Assembly (NCBI GenBank): GCA_034687125.1
Contig: JAQGBZ010000466.1
Location: forward strand, 1-44,574
Length of the DNA stretch: 44,574 nucleotides
Source of the DNA: Neelides folsomi
Taxonomy: Eukaryota; Arthropoda; Collembola; Neelipleona; Neelidae
Direction: 5' to 3'
Shown here in pieces: positions 21,301 through 35,742 of the stretch. The notes beneath the pieces are model-generated. The model was given only the letters and a program-made list of their open reading frames with translations. It did not search any database and was not told where the DNA came from. The position numbers and the translations under genes are program-made. The stretch's first letter is position 1. Each line of letters starts with the position of its first letter.

Positions 21301-24300
21301 TTCACTGTGAGCATTGATTACCTGGTCGACCGAATTTATCAAAATTGTGCACTCCAAGTGGTTGCCAATAATTTGTTGGCCAATCCCTCGACATCGGCAG
21401 TTTTCGCCACAATCCTTGTCGAATTCCTTTTGAAGAAGATGCCTGAGATGGGAGATGAAATTGAAAAGAGCGGTTTGTACTTGAGACTCTTCAAGCTCGT
21501 CTTTGGCTCTGTGAGTCTCTTCCCTACTGAAAATGAGCAAATGCTTCGACCCCATTTAAGAGAAATCGTCACAAGGTAAAATAAACCAATCAAATATTGA
21601 AAAGAGATTCAATGATTTTGATTAATTTTTAGATCGATGGAGTTGGCTTTGAATGCGAAGGATCCCTACAATTACTTTTTACTTCTTCGAGCTTTATTCC
21701 GATCAATTGGTGGCGGAAGTCATGACCTCCTTTATCAAGAATTCCTTCCACTACTTCCTAATCTTCTTCAAGGTATGAAATAATAAAATTAATATTTAAT
21801 AAAATTATGTTGTATTTTAATATTAAATATTTTAATATATTGAGTGGAAATGATTTAAATTGGTTATTTGTAATAGGGTTGAACAGTCTTCAATCGGGAC
21901 TTCACAAGCAGCATATGAGGGATTTATTTGTAGAACTCTGTCTGACGGTTCCAGTCAGACTCAGCAGTTTGTTGCCGTATCTTCCCATGTTGATGGATCC
22001 ACTTGTCTCAGCCCTCAACGGATCGCCCACTTTGATCAGCCAGGGCCTGAGGACACTCGAACTTTGTGTTGACAACTTACAGCCAGAATTCCTTTATGAA
22101 CACATCCAGCCAGTGAGGGCCGAATTGATGCAATCACTATGGAAAATTTTAAGATGTTCAAATGACCAAACTTCAGTGGTTGGATTCAGGTATTTAATGA
22201 AATTCAATTCTCCTCTATTTACATCTATTTAAATATTTTATTATGTACGTTTATTCAAGACATTCCAATTAATTTATTATCCATATTTAATTAATTCAAT
22301 CAACAGATTCCCATATGAAATTCTGGAATTGAAAAATTGAAATGGAATTAATTGATATTTTAAAATTTAAATTTATGAACGTTATAGGATTCTTGGGAAA
22401 TTTGGCGGGAGTAATCGAAAGATGCTCATGGAGCCACAGAAGCTTGATTTTTACGACAAAACCAATATCGGACCTCAAATCCGCCTAATGTTCCCCGATC
22501 ACAAACTTCCAGTTTTCCTCCCAATTGAACGTTGCGTCGAAGTTGCAGTGACGATCCTTCGCGGTTCTTGCACTTCCATCGACCCATTTTACAAGCGACA
22601 GGCCTGGGAAGTGATCAAATATTTCATCTCCGTCTCTTTGGCCACTGACGAAGGTCGGAGCACCACGAGCCCCCTCAAGGCCAAGTTGGACTTGAAAAAT
22701 GATGTGAACGAGGAAGCGCATAAACATCCTAATGAGAAGTGCAGGAGCGTTTTTGGCCACGCTGTCAACGGCCTCATCATGGCCCTCAATGTGAAGGAAG
22801 TGAAGAAGGAAGTTTATTTGTTCCTTGTGGCATTCATTCGACATCTCGCTATCTTGGCAGTGGCAAATGAAGTTGGGACTTTGGCTGGAATGTTCACCGG
22901 ATTGGATCCGTTAATATTCATCGACTCCCTCACCAATGCTTTGGGAACAGAAGAACGTGACATGAAAAGAACATTTTTCTTCTGCATCTCTTTCTTCATT
23001 AATACGATCATCAGTCTTTTGAGATCAAAAGAAAAGGTAAATTGATCTTAGAATTTTAATAATTACTACAAACTGATTATTTTAATTCACAAAAAACATT
23101 ATTTTGGACCATAAGGTACCTTTTATATAACCTATAAATGAATTTAATTATTAATTTAAATTAATTTAAATTAATCTTTCCAGGCCTGCCAACTCCAAGT
23201 TATTGAATACATCACAGATAAACTCTGCGGACTTTGTTATGAACGAGCCTGGTTTAGTAAAATGGGGGGTTGTCAGGCTTTGAGCTATTTGTTGGACAAT
23301 TTATCCCTCCGTTGGGTTTTGTCCAATGAGTTCACCATTCTGAAGGCCATGTTCTTCGTCCTTACTGACCTAACTGGAGAAGTTTCTTCTGGAACATTGG
23401 AAATCGCCAAGGAGAACTTGAACAAAATCATCCGCCTCTCTGTGAAGTGTGAAATTGAGGAATTGAAAGGGTTGAAGTCCAAAGCCCTGCACGACGTCAC
23501 TCATGAATTTATCAAACATCTCACTTCACCAATCATCCATTTGCGAGAACAGTCCATGAGCTGCTTGGAGCTCATTGCCTCCCTTGAGGGCCTCAGCGTG
23601 TCAGAAATCATCCAACCACACCAGGAAGTTTTGGTCGACATGATCCCTCCCAAGAAACATCTCATTCGACACCAATCAATTCAGAGTCAGTTGGGGATCC
23701 TGGAAGGGAACACTTTTTGCTTGAGCCTTCGACCCAGATTGTTCAACTTGGATCTTTCTCACACTGAGCATCGAGTGTTTATCTCGGAGCTTGTGGCCCT
23801 GAGCGAGGCGGACGATGCAGCTCTATGCAAACTACCATGTTATAAATCTGTAGGGAATTTGGTTCCGATTCGAATGGCCCTCATGAGGGTTTTGTCATGT
23901 CTTACTACTGCGGCTCCTTCTAAAGAGAAAATGATCAACATCTTTCTCAAAGGACTCATGACCACTAATTTGGAATTTCAAAAATGTAGCTTTGACTGTC
24001 TCAAAAAGTTTCTTGAAGATAATCCAATTCCAATGGAAACAGTAATAAGAATTATTTTTAAACGTTATAAACAATTAAGATTAAGTTTCTTGATAACATT
24101 CAAGGATTATTTTTTAATTAAAATGTTTTGTTATTTAGATGACTTTAGCGGTTCGTCCAATTTTGGCTGCTTTGACGAACATGAGGACTGTGACACCAAT
24201 TGTTTTATCTCAACTTGGATACACCTATCAATTGTTTCCAGCCCTCCACACAGACAAATTGTGGGAACAGCTCCTTCAGATTTTAAGGAAATGTTTAGAA

Positions 24301-27300
24301 ACTGCTTTGTTGGCCCACGGGAAAACTCCAAATCGTGGTGGAGTTCACGAACTCAAATTAGCCGTTTCAGTTCTCAAACTGTTCCCGCTTATTCCGCCTT
24401 CCAATACGCGGTTTTTAGACCATTTGTGCAAACTTTGTCTCCAGGCAGAAAAGGCGTTACTTTTAGGACGTGGATGTCCATTGAGACCAGAACTTGTGAA
24501 GTTTATAAATCGACAACCGGGCGAGTTTTTGGATCTTGTGTTCTCCGTTCCTTATCTCCAATACCCAGAATGGAATCGGTTCTTCATTTATTATCTCCGC
24601 CTCCACCCGGATGTGGAAGGAGCTAAATTAAGGAAGACTCTCATAGGAAATCCAAATAAGCTCATCCAATGTTTGAACATTAAAAAGAATCCTCCAGCCA
24701 CGGGAGCCACGGGACCTCTGACTCAAAATGACCTCTCTGAAATTCAATATTTTGCCATTAAAACCATGACAATTTTGAGTGAAATTGAACCTGAATGGAT
24801 TGATGAAGTTGACCAAGTGAATTTAGATCTTGTGCCAGGAAAGATTTCTGAGAGCATCATTGGCTCTTTAAAAGGACTTTGGGACAATCCGGATTATCAT
24901 GGGAATGCCAACGGAGCTGTAAAGTTCCAAATTCAGAATTGGAAAGAACCGCAGATGATCGGCCAACTGTTGTTGAGTTACTATGAGAAGAATCCGAATG
25001 AGATTGATTTGCTATTTAAACTCCTTTTAGCATTTTGTGGACGAAGCATTTCGCAATTTCAGGTTGAATTGAATTTTTAAATATTCTATATAATAATTCC
25101 TTTCATTTAACTATGTACATTCTTTGGAATGGAATATAGAAAGAAATATGTTTACTAATTAACTAATGATTAAATGTGTTTCTTTTTTAGTTTATTAAGG
25201 ATTTCCTTGAAAAGAAAGTGACCAATTACTCGATTGCATGGAAAAGAGAAGCTTTTTTTAAATTCGTGAAGGTGTTTCAAGATCGGAATTATCCCGAGGA
25301 GCTTAAAGGACGAATCATCCAATATATTTTAATCCCTTGCATTACCAATTGCTTTGAGAATGGCCAAGGTGACGATTTCATTGGTTCACAACCAATGCCA
25401 GACTTGGATAGCAATGACAACATTGTCAGTGTTTTTCTTGGAAAGGTAATTGTTAATTTGTATTATGTTTACATTGTTAATAATTTAATAAATAATTGTT
25501 AATAATTGGTATGAAACAATTTGATTGAAAATTTGTATTTTAAATAATTTTTCATATTATTTAATTAGGTTGTTGATCCTGACAATCCCAATGCCATGCC
25601 TGATTCCATTCGAATTCTTTTGTGCCAATTGTCATGTTTGCTGGTGGAACAAGCCTCTGCACATATTCACGACGCTTCAAATAAGAAGCAAGGGAACAAA
25701 TTGCGTCGACTCATGACCTTTGCTTGGCCCTGTCTCCTATCTAAAACTTGTGTGGACTCGAGCACTAAATATTATGGTCATTTACTTCTCAGCCACATCA
25801 TTGCTAAATTCGCTATTCACAAGCGGATTGTTTTACAAGTTTTCCATAGTTTACTCAAAGCATCGGCGATTGAGGCGAAGAATGTGGTGAAGCAAGCGCT
25901 TGAAATCATCACACCTGCCCTTCCCCTCCGCATGGAAGATGGGAACACGATGCTCATTCATTGGACAAAGAAAATCCTCGTCGAAGAAGGTCACTCTCTT
26001 TCACAACTTATGCACATCCTTCAACTCATCGTTCGTCATTGGAAGGTTAATTTTAAAAAATATTCTAATTGTGTTAAAGATAAACTGACATTCATTTATT
26101 ATTTTATACATTCATTTATTATTTTAAACGTTTATTTATTATTTTATATACATTTATTTATTAATTAAGTAAAAGCTTAATATTATAATTGGATTGATTT
26201 TTTTAGGTTTATTATCCTGTACGTCATTCGCTCTTGATTCACATGATCAATGCAATTCAAAGATTGGGCTTCACCCCTACAAGTACTTTTGACCATCGGA
26301 AGCTCGCAGTTGAACTTTGCGAGGTGATCATTAAATGGGAATTGGAGAGGATCAGAGTCGATGAAGAAATAATCATGACAAAGGAACGAAAGCCTAAATT
26401 GCCCACCCCACCAACAAATCTCATACCAGATCCTTTAAAGCCACTCGAGCAACATAACACAGACTCCGTGATTAATTATTTACTTCGAATGGCATGCCAA
26501 GTGAACGAAGCCACGGCCGCCGCAGGATCTCCGGGTGAACAATTGTCTAAGCGGTGTGTGAATCTCGTAAAGGTTGTTCTCAGACCAGGGATTTGGTCCA
26601 CATGCGAATTGAAGCTCATGTGGTTTGACAAACTTTTCTCGACCCTTGAAACCACTCAAGCCAATTTCCCCAATGTGTGCACGGCCCTTGACCTCCTCTG
26701 CTTCATTATGACCATCATGACCAAAGACATGGTCTTGGAACATTTTAAAGTCCTTCAACGTGGTCTGACCATTTGCATGACATGTCAAAACAGTAAAGTG
26801 ATCCGAGCTGTTCACAATTTAATGACCAAATTAATGAATCTCTTCCCGACTGAATATCCCGCTGCCAATGCCACGTCTACTAAATATGACGAATTAGAAC
26901 CATTGTACACATGTGTGAGTAAAGTCGTGTTCGAAGGGCTCAGCAATTATGACAAAATGCAAAATGCGAATCCGGCGTCTCTCCTTGGGTCAATCATGAT
27001 GCTCAAATCCGCATCGACCAACAACCCATGCTACATTGACCGGATCATTACACCGTTCATGAAAGTGTTGCAGAGGTTGACACGAGAACATTTGACCCCA
27101 GGAAGTCCTGACTCTGCTTTGGCCGTCGAACTCCTCATTTTGAGTCTTGACCTTGTGAAGAATCGGGTTGGTGTGATGGGAGTTGAAATGCGAAAGGCCT
27201 TCATTGGCACCGTCCTCGTTTCCCTCATTGAGAAGACCCAGGAAGCGAAGGTGATGCAAGCCATAATTAAAATGATTGAAGAATGGATGAAAACGAAATC

Positions 27301-30300
27301 GGTCGTGTCGATTAACCAGGGGCCTAGTATCAGAGAAAAATCCATTTTGCTCGTCAAGTTAATGCAAAATGTTGAAAAACGTTTTGGTGGAGAGACAGAA
27401 TTGATTTCCCAATTCCTCGAACTCGTCAATTTCATTTACAGAGATGAGCAATTGAGAGTGACTGAATTGAATTCCAAATTAGAACCAGCATTCCTCTCAG
27501 GCTTACGTTGTTCGATTGCTCCAATACGACAAAAGTTTTTCCAAGTTTTTGATTCTTCCATTCGACGACGTCTTCATGATCGGCTCATGTACATCCTTTG
27601 TAGTCAGAATTGGGAAGCCATGGGGCCTCATTATTGGATTAAACAATGTATTGAACTCCTCTTGACCACTGCGGCCGATGCCAAATTGGAATTTTGTCCA
27701 AAAGAGGAACGTGGGTTTGAAACAGCCTTCCAACTCGTGGACATGATTTCTAAAGATTTCCTCCAAGAAGCCTCTGATGGATATGAAACATCATATAAGA
27801 TCGAAACGGCATTGAAAGACCTTGACCTTCTCGCAACTCTGGACGAGAACGAAGAAGGGAAATTGAACCAAGTGATTACAAGCATTGAGGACTTTTTCAT
27901 TTCCGAGGGATTCAAAGAGAGCGAGATGACCGATGTGAAGAAGCTCATTGGGACTCAACATGGGTTTAGAAGAGAATTGGAAACTCCCCACATTCGTCTG
28001 GCCGATTTTATTTTCTCTTATGTCCAACTTTGCCATTATGATCAGAACTTGTCTGAGAAGGTTTGGATTTCTCTTTTCCCCAAGATATGGCGGATTTTCT
28101 CTGAGAAACAGCAGCAAGCAATTGCGAGTGAAATTGGGCCGTTTTTATGCAGCGGTGTCCACGTCCTCCAACAGAATTGCCAATTGAGTGCCATCAACAC
28201 TTTTGTTGAGGCTCTTTGCCATTGTGTTCCCTCCATTCCTATCCGACCTTCAGTGTTGTACTACTTGGGGAAGACACACAACCTTTGGCACCGCATGGGA
28301 CTTTTGCTTGAGCAAATGGCCCTCGACACCGGCAACATCCAGACCATGAAGACTAAAAAGGAAATGACGGATTGCTACGACTTTGAGCCTTCTTCCTCCT
28401 CCTCCTCCAGCTGCTCCTCCTCCTCTTCTTCAGGGACCGGGGCCATGCAACACGACACTCTCGACGCACTCTCGGAGCTCTACATGACCTTGAAGGAGGA
28501 AGATCTCTGGGCTGGGATGTGGCAGAAAAGGGCCAAATATGCAGAAACGGCTTTTGGCATCTCATGCGAACAACAAGGATACTACGAAAAATCCCTTGCA
28601 GCCTACGAGCAAGCAATGAGCAAAGCAAAAAATGAATTTGCTCAAACTGCAGCTCCGTCCTCTCTCTTTGGGGAGTTCAAGCTGTGGGAAGAACACTGGG
28701 TCAAGTGTTGCAAAGAGTTGAATCAATGGGAAGTTGTGCAGGAATATAGTTCCAACAAGGCCGGAAGTGACCCCTTGCTCCTCCTTGAATCTGCATGGCG
28801 GACCCCCAATTGGCCACTGATGAAAGATACGCTGGCCCAAGTGGAGCTCGCATGTCCCAAGGAATTTCTATGGAAATTGAATTTATATCGTGGCTATGTG
28901 GCCATTTGCTACACAGAAGATCAAAACCTTGCTCTGGTTGATCGCTATGTGGAAGCTGCTAATAATTTTTGTATCAAAGAATGGCGACGACTTCCACACC
29001 ACGTGTCAAATGTTCATGTTTCTGTTCTTCAGGCTGCTCAAATGGTAATTAATTAATTAAATTTATTCTTATTTTCATTTGTAGCAGTATCATTTACTAT
29101 ATAATTTTAATTTGTATTTATTTATATATCATTCCTATGTATTTAAATTATTTATTTAATAGTTAAATTGTTAGTTTGAATTTTTCTTGTAATTTTTCTT
29201 TCTTTTTCATGTACATTGTTTGATTGTTCAATGATTTGATTTTTCTTTAGATTGTCGAGCTGCATGAGGCGACTCAAATCCATCAGGGTTTTGCTCATGG
29301 ACGAGCCAATGCCATGCACGACATGAAGGCAGTTGTGAAGACTTGGAGGAATCGTCTTCCCTGTATCTCAGACGATCTTTCCCACTGGGGTGACATTTTC
29401 TCCTGGCGCCAACATCATTATCAGTTCATCTCAAGTAACATCGAAGGAGCGGCTCCCACAGAACCCGCCGGGACCCAAACCATGCTTGGAGTTCACGCTT
29501 CAGCTCAGTCCATTTGCCACTTTGGGAAAATCGCCAGGAAGCACAATTTGCCAGCTTTGTGCTTGGAATCCTTGGCCAAAATCTATTCAATCCCGTCCGT
29601 CCCCATTGTTGACTGCTTTCAGAAGATTAAGCAACAGGTGAAATGTTATATCCAACAGGCCCAGGCTTTGGGCCGCTTCGAACTCACAGAAGCTCTCGAC
29701 ATCGTCGAATCGACCAATTTGAAATATTTCACCAAGGACATGACGGCTGAGTTTTTTGCCCTCAAAGGACTTCTCTTGTGTCAGATCGGGCGAACGGATG
29801 AAGCCAACAAATCCTTTTCAGCCGCTTGTCAAATGTCCGACGCTCTCGCCAAATGCTGGGGATTTTGGGGCGACTATTTGGAGAGCATTTTCACTCGAGA
29901 TCCTCGTCAAATGCAATTGGGAATTTCGGCCGTCACGGCCTTCATGCACTCATGTCGTCATCAATTGGAATCTAAAGCGAGGAAATATGTGGCCAAGGTC
30001 TTGTGGCTCTTGATGTACGACGATGACAAGTCCACATTGGCCGAAACTGTTGACAAATTCTCATTGGGAGTTCCGCCAATTCAATGGCTCCCTTGGGTTC
30101 CTCAACTTCTCACTTCCCTCGTTCGACACGATGGGAAGATGGTGATCAATTTGTTGAACCAAGTAGGACGTATGTATCCTCAAGCAGTCTACTTCCCGCT
30201 CCGAACCCTCTACTTGACCCTTAAGATTGAACAGCGGGAAAAGACAAGAAATGCGGAGTTGGCTGCAGCCGCCGCTCTCATTGGGTCAAATGACTCGGAC

Positions 30301-33181
30301 GATGCGGGGATGTCTGTGGATTCTCAGAAGGATTCCTCTTCGATGGGTTCAATGCCCACACTCATTGGAGGACTCAAGACCTTCGATGTGACCAATTCCC
30401 AAACCCAGGACCCCAACGTTGGAGTTTCAAACGACGGCGGGGGAACTCCCGGAGCTCCGCCGGCCTCCTTCAATGACCCTCTGGCCATCAAAGCAACTCC
30501 GAGCATGTGGAGATGTTCGAGGATCATGCACATGCAGAGAGATCTCCATCCCACAGTTCTTTCAAGTCTTGAAGGAATTGTAGATCAAGTAAGTCAATTA
30601 ATTTCACAATTAATTTCACAATTAACTAACATTATTATTACCTATTGTTATTATTATTGTTTTCTAATGACCTTTTTTTCAGTTTTCCTTCACCAAGATC
30701 ATTCATTTACGTGAGAATTGGTACGAAGAAGTTCTTCGGCAGCTTAGGATTGGATTGGCCAAATGCTTTGCCATTGCATTCGACACAAGGGCCGGAGTGA
30801 TGGAAGCCAACATCACGCCCCAACTTCAAAACTTTGTTCGCAAACTTGTCTCAACCTTTGGAGTCAACAGTGGTAATTGACATTCAGTTACTAGACTCAG
30901 CTATTACATTATTTTGTGTATAAATTAATTAAATGTATTTGAATTGGGGAAGCTGGAGGAGGGAACGGAAATGGAATTGCCAGCACTTCTGGAACTCCAA
31001 CGATTGAAGCGCTTTTGAGGAAAAATTCCAACCAAGACCCAACGTTCCAACAATTGAAAATACAATTTTCTCTTGACTTTGAGAATAATACACCCGGAGG
31101 AATCAAACTACATAGCCTCATTCAAAAACTGAGAAAATGGGTCAAAATTCTCGAATCGAATATCAAAGACTTTTCAAAGTATGAAATCTTTAGCCAAACT
31201 CATTTATCATTTTAATTATATTAAAAAAATAATATAACTTATGAATAATTTATAAAATTAATGTATGGTAATGTTATTTTATTCTCTAGACCTTATTTGC
31301 TGGAAGATCGTTTCAAATTTCTTCAAACTTTCAATAACCAAATTGCAGACATTGAGCTTCCAGGAGAATTCCTCATTCCAAAGGTCTTTTAAATCTTTTT
31401 TTTTACATATATTACATTTAATACCACAAGATGATTAAAATTACAAGCTGAGCTTTGAGTTCCTTGGAAAAATGGATGTGTCCTTTCAAACCTTTCATTT
31501 CTCTTTAAGTTGAGCTCGCAATGATTATTAGCTGATAAGAGATGATTTGTACAATTAATAATTATTTGACAACTTTTTGTATTTTTCTTTTCTCTTAACT
31601 TTCATTTAATCCACAGCATGCTCAGTATTATGTCAAAATCGCCCGTTTTCAACCGAGGATTGAAGTTGTTCAAAAGCATAACACCTCAGCTCGACGAATT
31701 TTCATTCGTGGTCATAATGGGAAGATTTATCCTTATTTGATCGTCAGTGACTCAGGACTTGATGCTAGAAGGGAAGAACGGGTCATGCAAATGAGCCGAA
31801 TGTTTAATTTGTTCCTTAGCAAGCAAAAGGTGGGTTTGGAAATACTTATAGGTTTTATTCATATTGATCTTATTATTATAATAAATTAAATTATTATTAT
31901 TTTAATTATTTTCAAGGTTACTTCAAAGAGAAGTATGAAGTACAATGTTCCAAAAGTAGTTGCGGTTTCTCCTCAGATGAGACTTGTGGAAGATAATCCA
32001 CATTCTCTTTCCCTCCTCGATGTCTTCAAAAATGGATGTGTGAAGAGAAATGTGGATTTTGATACTGCCATTGTGAGATATTATGAAAAGCTCGCGACAA
32101 TTCAGGTAAATCGAAATTATAAGAACAAAATTGAAAGAATTGTGAAATATGATCCCTCAATTTTAATTTGTTTAGTCGAGGGGAGCTCAAGTTACACACC
32201 AAGTGCTGAGGGAGATTTTGAGAGAAATCCAATCAAATATAGTGTCACGGAATACATTGAAAGAATGGGCCCTTAATACTTTCGTTGCTTCATCGGACTA
32301 TTGGATGTTTAGGAAAACCGTAAGATTTTGATTTTATTATTTCTAAATTCTCTCATTTCTCTTATTTGACCCAAACTTACGATGTTTTCAGTTTACGCTT
32401 CAATTGTGCTTGGCTGGATTCTCAGAATACACATTTCATCTGAGTCGGTTAAACCCGGAAATGCTTTTCCTTCACCAAGACACAGGACTCATCAACATTT
32501 CTTATTTCAAATTCGATATCAACGACGTCTCAGGTTGATTCATATTATCTCCATTTTAAAATAAATTACCTTTTATTTAAAATCTAAATTTAATTGAGTA
32601 TATAATGAAGCTGGTAATTAATATACATACAGAATTAGAATACCTAGTATTTATATATTGGTATAAATGATTTAGGTGAACTAGATTCAAATCGTCCAGT
32701 TCCGTTTCGTCTCACGCCTAATTTGGCCGAGTTTTGCTCTCCGTTTGGAATCAACGGACCAATTACTTCTGGAATGATCGGATTGGCCAGATGTCTCATT
32801 TATCCTAATTATAAGATCCAAGCCATTTTGAAGACGATCCTTCGTGATGAAATGATTTATTGGCTGAAGAAAAAACAAGACGATCGGGAAATCATCATTC
32901 CCAACAGCCCCAACCATCGAGATCCTACAACGACGGAAGATGCCGAGGCTGTCATTTCGATGGTCACAAAAGCTGTGAATTCAATCGTCGCTCGACTTCA
33001 ATCCCTCTCCACTTTTGAAGCGACGGATAGCAAGGTATTTTATTCAATTTAAATGAATGAGCCCAAAATAAATTTATGAAGATTAATTGAGGTTTCCTTT
33101 TAGGTCAGCAGCTTAGTGGCAGCTGCCAACAGTCATGACAATTTGTGTCGAATGGATCCTGCATGGCAGCCATGGCTCTAA
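18357..33181 (+). CDS. TRRAP: TRRAP / Nipped-A, PIKK-family pseudokinase scaffold
   Basis: TRRAP is the activator-binding scaffold of the SAGA and NuA4/TIP60 acetyltransferase complexes. Twenty-eight exons: 18357-18455, 18527-18637, 18795-19178, 19267-19433, 19635-19870, 19948-20152, 20223-20393, 20541-20838, 20933-21166, 21265-21575, 21633-21772, 21877-22189, 22388-23036, 23184-24041, 24139-25062, 25191-25445, 25569-26045, 26207-29044, 29251-30588, 30683-30872, 30953-31178, 31290-31383, 31617-31829, 31917-32105, 32176-32319, 32392-32533, 32676-33034, 33104-33181. All phases agree and give 3880 residues (human about 3859). HEAT blocks include [36 protein letters not shown] and [17 protein letters not shown]. 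The FAT region contains [16 protein letters not shown]. The PI3K-like region has [11 protein letters not shown] and [11 protein letters not shown], and the FATC end is [13 protein letters not shown]. The family lacks kinase activity. The start aligns with the human N-terminal region, but the frame is open further upstream. Two acceptors or donors are weak (30951 acceptor, 31384 donor). Confidence 0.95.
28388..28437 (+). repeat. TRRAP: Polyserine-coding trinucleotide tract in TRRAP
   Basis: A run of mostly TCC/TCT/AGC codons encodes about fifteen Ser with one Cys inside the FAT-side region of the large exon 26207-29044. It falls where human TRRAP has a short non-serine linker, so it is likely a disordered insertion grown by trinucleotide slippage; frame is kept. 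Confidence 0.85.
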
Positions 33182-33841
33182 ATGTCTAACATCAGAAATG
33201 TCAATTTAAAAATTTATTATGTTACTTATTCATTTTATTGGCATTTATTAAGTATATTTTATAATTGACGACTTCCATTTCCATTTAACAAATATGTAAT
33301 TGTTTAACTTTACATATAAGTATCTTTTTTGTATCTTCTTTAACTTGATCAATTTGTAAGTTTGCAATATAAACTTACAGTATGTATTTTATAAATATGT
33401 TAATTACTTAACTTGATAATAATATAAACTTGATTTATCCATGACTGTTTTTATACGCGATAATGTTTTTCAAAAGTATTGTAATATATTTCAGTGTATT
33501 ATACATACAAAGACTATGTAGATAACATAATATTTAAGAAAAAGTTATTTAGCAATAAATGGTTTTATATTCATATAAATATATTTCATTCGTAATGTAA
33601 CATTGTACATCTATTACATAATAAAATATATTCGATTTTAATACACTTTTGTTTTTAATTGAAAATATTCAATTTTGATATCAATGGGGAATTGTGAGAA
33701 TTTAAAACAAGCTTGTTCTATTTCCTGCTCTTGAACACCATGGAGCACCTTCGAGCTCGAAGGAGCGAGCCTGGAGCACCATGGAATGAGAAGGAGCGAT
33801 TTTGAGCAAAATGGAGCGTGCTCCATGGAGCACCAGGCATT
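33182..33841. other. TRRAP 3' UTR and flank
   Basis: AT-rich sequence with polyadenylation signal candidates AATAAA at 33555-33560 and 33620-33625, about 370-440 bases after the TRRAP stop. From about 33715 to 33840 the composition changes to a short array built on ggagcacc/ggtgctcc and catgg words, partly palindromic, directly abutting the MITE at 33842. No gene seen. Confidence 0.6.
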
Positions 33842-34223
33842 TTTTCTGGCTGACTTTCCGTATTCTAGCCGGGATTTGCGGCAAATTTAGGCAATTGCCG
33901 TCGACACCATGTATATGATAGACCCGGCAATTGCCATAACGGCAGCCGGCAATTGCCGTGAAGGCAGCCGGTAACTACCGTCAAACATTTAGGGAAATTC
34001 CGTCACCGTAGCTGCCGCAACGGGACTAGGTAGTTACCTTAATGGCAACTACTACGATTCGATTTATTTCATTTATATTAGGTTAGGTTAGGTTAGTATT
34101 GATGGGAATTACGACTTTAGTTCTTTTTACTAACCTATCTTAAATTAATCATAAACAAATAAAATTGAATAACTTTAATACTAAAGACAGATGCCGTCAA
34201 CTACCTAAATCCCAGCCAGAAAA
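33842..34223. mobile_element. Nonautonomous DNA element (MITE), copy 1
   Basis: About 382 bases bounded by imperfect inverted ends: ttttttctggctg at the left (a further ctagccgggattt lies 30 bases inside) and aaatcccagccagaaaa at the right (34207-34223). The interior has repeated palindromes of the type ccggcaattgccg and a run of ttaggttaggttagg (34078-34096). A second copy lies near 42127 in the same orientation; the two share over 200 bases at high identity (33982-34197 with 42256-42470). Noncoding. The superfamily is not clear because no target duplication could be fixed. Confidence 0.7.
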
Positions 34224-34514
34224 CGATAACTCAGCCGTTATTAATGCGCTTATTCGAACCAGGCGTTTATTATAATGTGACAAAATAAAAACTTAAATTT
34301 AATTAGATTATTCTTTAATAATTATCAACTGAATTATAAATATTTATTAGAGCTTATTAATGGTATAACTTCGTTGTAATTAAATTCTGAGTAAACAAGT
34401 TCAACAATAATAATATTAGGTAACCATAATATATTTAAACAAAATTTTTTAAAAAAACCTGGGAATTAAGAAAAAAATTTACAGAGATAATCAAGAATGT
34501 AATATAAATTAAAG

Positions 34515-35516
34515 TTATTCAGAATCATCCGAGTCGAGATCAAAGTTTTCAAGTAACGCATCAATCATGACTTCATTGAGTTCAGTTTGTTCTTCGTACT
34601 CTTCAATTTCACCCGTTTGTGATTCTTCATTTCCATCCCTCAAATTTGCCAAAAGTTGTAAAGCAGGAGCGCATTGAGAGTCAACTTTCATGCAACTAAT
34701 CAAATGGTCTTCACTACCGTTCTTAGCATTTGTAATTCCGCACACTTTAAAAGACTTTTTGATTAATTCAGGCGTGATGCAATCCCAGGCTTTAATGATC
34801 CACTCAACCAAAGTTTCTCTCTTTGAAACTTTTAAATTTCCACCCTTGGTATACTGTTAATTTTCAGTTCCGTTCATCCAGTCATCAAAGTATTCATTGA
34901 GCTTTAATTTAAATGGCTTGTTCCAGCTGACATCGGGGGGTTGATTGTATTTGGTACAACCTCCAGGAATCCCAGCAAGTTTGGTCTTAAAATCTTTCAA
35001 ATGATATTTTGTTTGCTCACTAATGTGACACCTATAGCTGTCCCAAACAAGAATTCGATTTGTGAATGAAAATTTCTCATATATTCGGTTGAGCCAGTCA
35101 ATAATCAGGTCGTTTGTCATCCAGCCATTTAAACTACTTGCAACAATAGCTCCTTTTGTTGTTCCAAGTTTCTTTACTTCCCGAATGCTTTTTTTAAAAA
35201 CAATGTATGGCTTCAGTTTATTTCCCTCGCCCTTTGCAGCCAAAACCACAGTTGCGTGTGCCTTCTCATTGCCTGGTGATTTTACTTCAATTGATTTCTT
35301 TCCCTTTTGATCAATGGTTGTTTCGCTTAACATGTCAAACCACAAACTCGTTTCATCCATAGCAATAATTGAAGCATCCCCAACATTCTCACTTATATTG
35401 GAAACAAAGTGAATAAAAGAGGGAATTTTTAGGATTTAAATCGTCTGGATCTTTTTGCGCTGTTGATGCTTTTCTCTTCGTTGTAAGAACCCAACCATTA
35501 CTCGCCTTAAAGTTGG
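34515..35516 (-). pseudogene. pogo/Tigger-type DDE transposase, broken
   Basis: Reading from 35516 down: NFKASNGWVLTTKRK resembles the end of the CENP-B-type DNA-binding domain, then a frameshift near 35435, then IPSFIHFVSN and the catalytic blocks MDETSLWFDM, RILVWDSYRCH and QPPDVSWNKPFK. These correspond to the three acidic positions of the pogo/Tc1-mariner DDE domain. An in-frame TAA at 34857-34859 separates the domain from an acidic C-terminal tail (34515-34811) that continues in the same frame and ends DLDSDDSE. The N-terminal helix-turn-helix region is mostly missing. With a frameshift, a stop and 5' loss, it cannot make an intact enzyme. It is close to the POGK/Tigger lineage in its motif style. 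Confidence 0.85.
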
Positions 35517-35742
35517 GAATCGGAATTTAAATAAGCTCATTAATTTAAATTACCTTTTAATAACCTTTTATTTTTAAATACAAAAAAACTGGGGTTTCAA
35601 GATTATCTTATATGCATAAAACTAGACATCAAAAAATTTGATTCAAAATAAAATGAATTTTTTAATTGTAATTGATCATTGATCATTTAACTTGTTTATA
35701 TCGGAGGAGCTGCGCATTCAATCGAGCGATGATGGGGAAGGT

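Noticed and set aside
34078..34096. TTAGG run as a former telomere or chromosome fusion point
   Set aside because: Only about four units, and placed inside a MITE that occurs elsewhere in the window.
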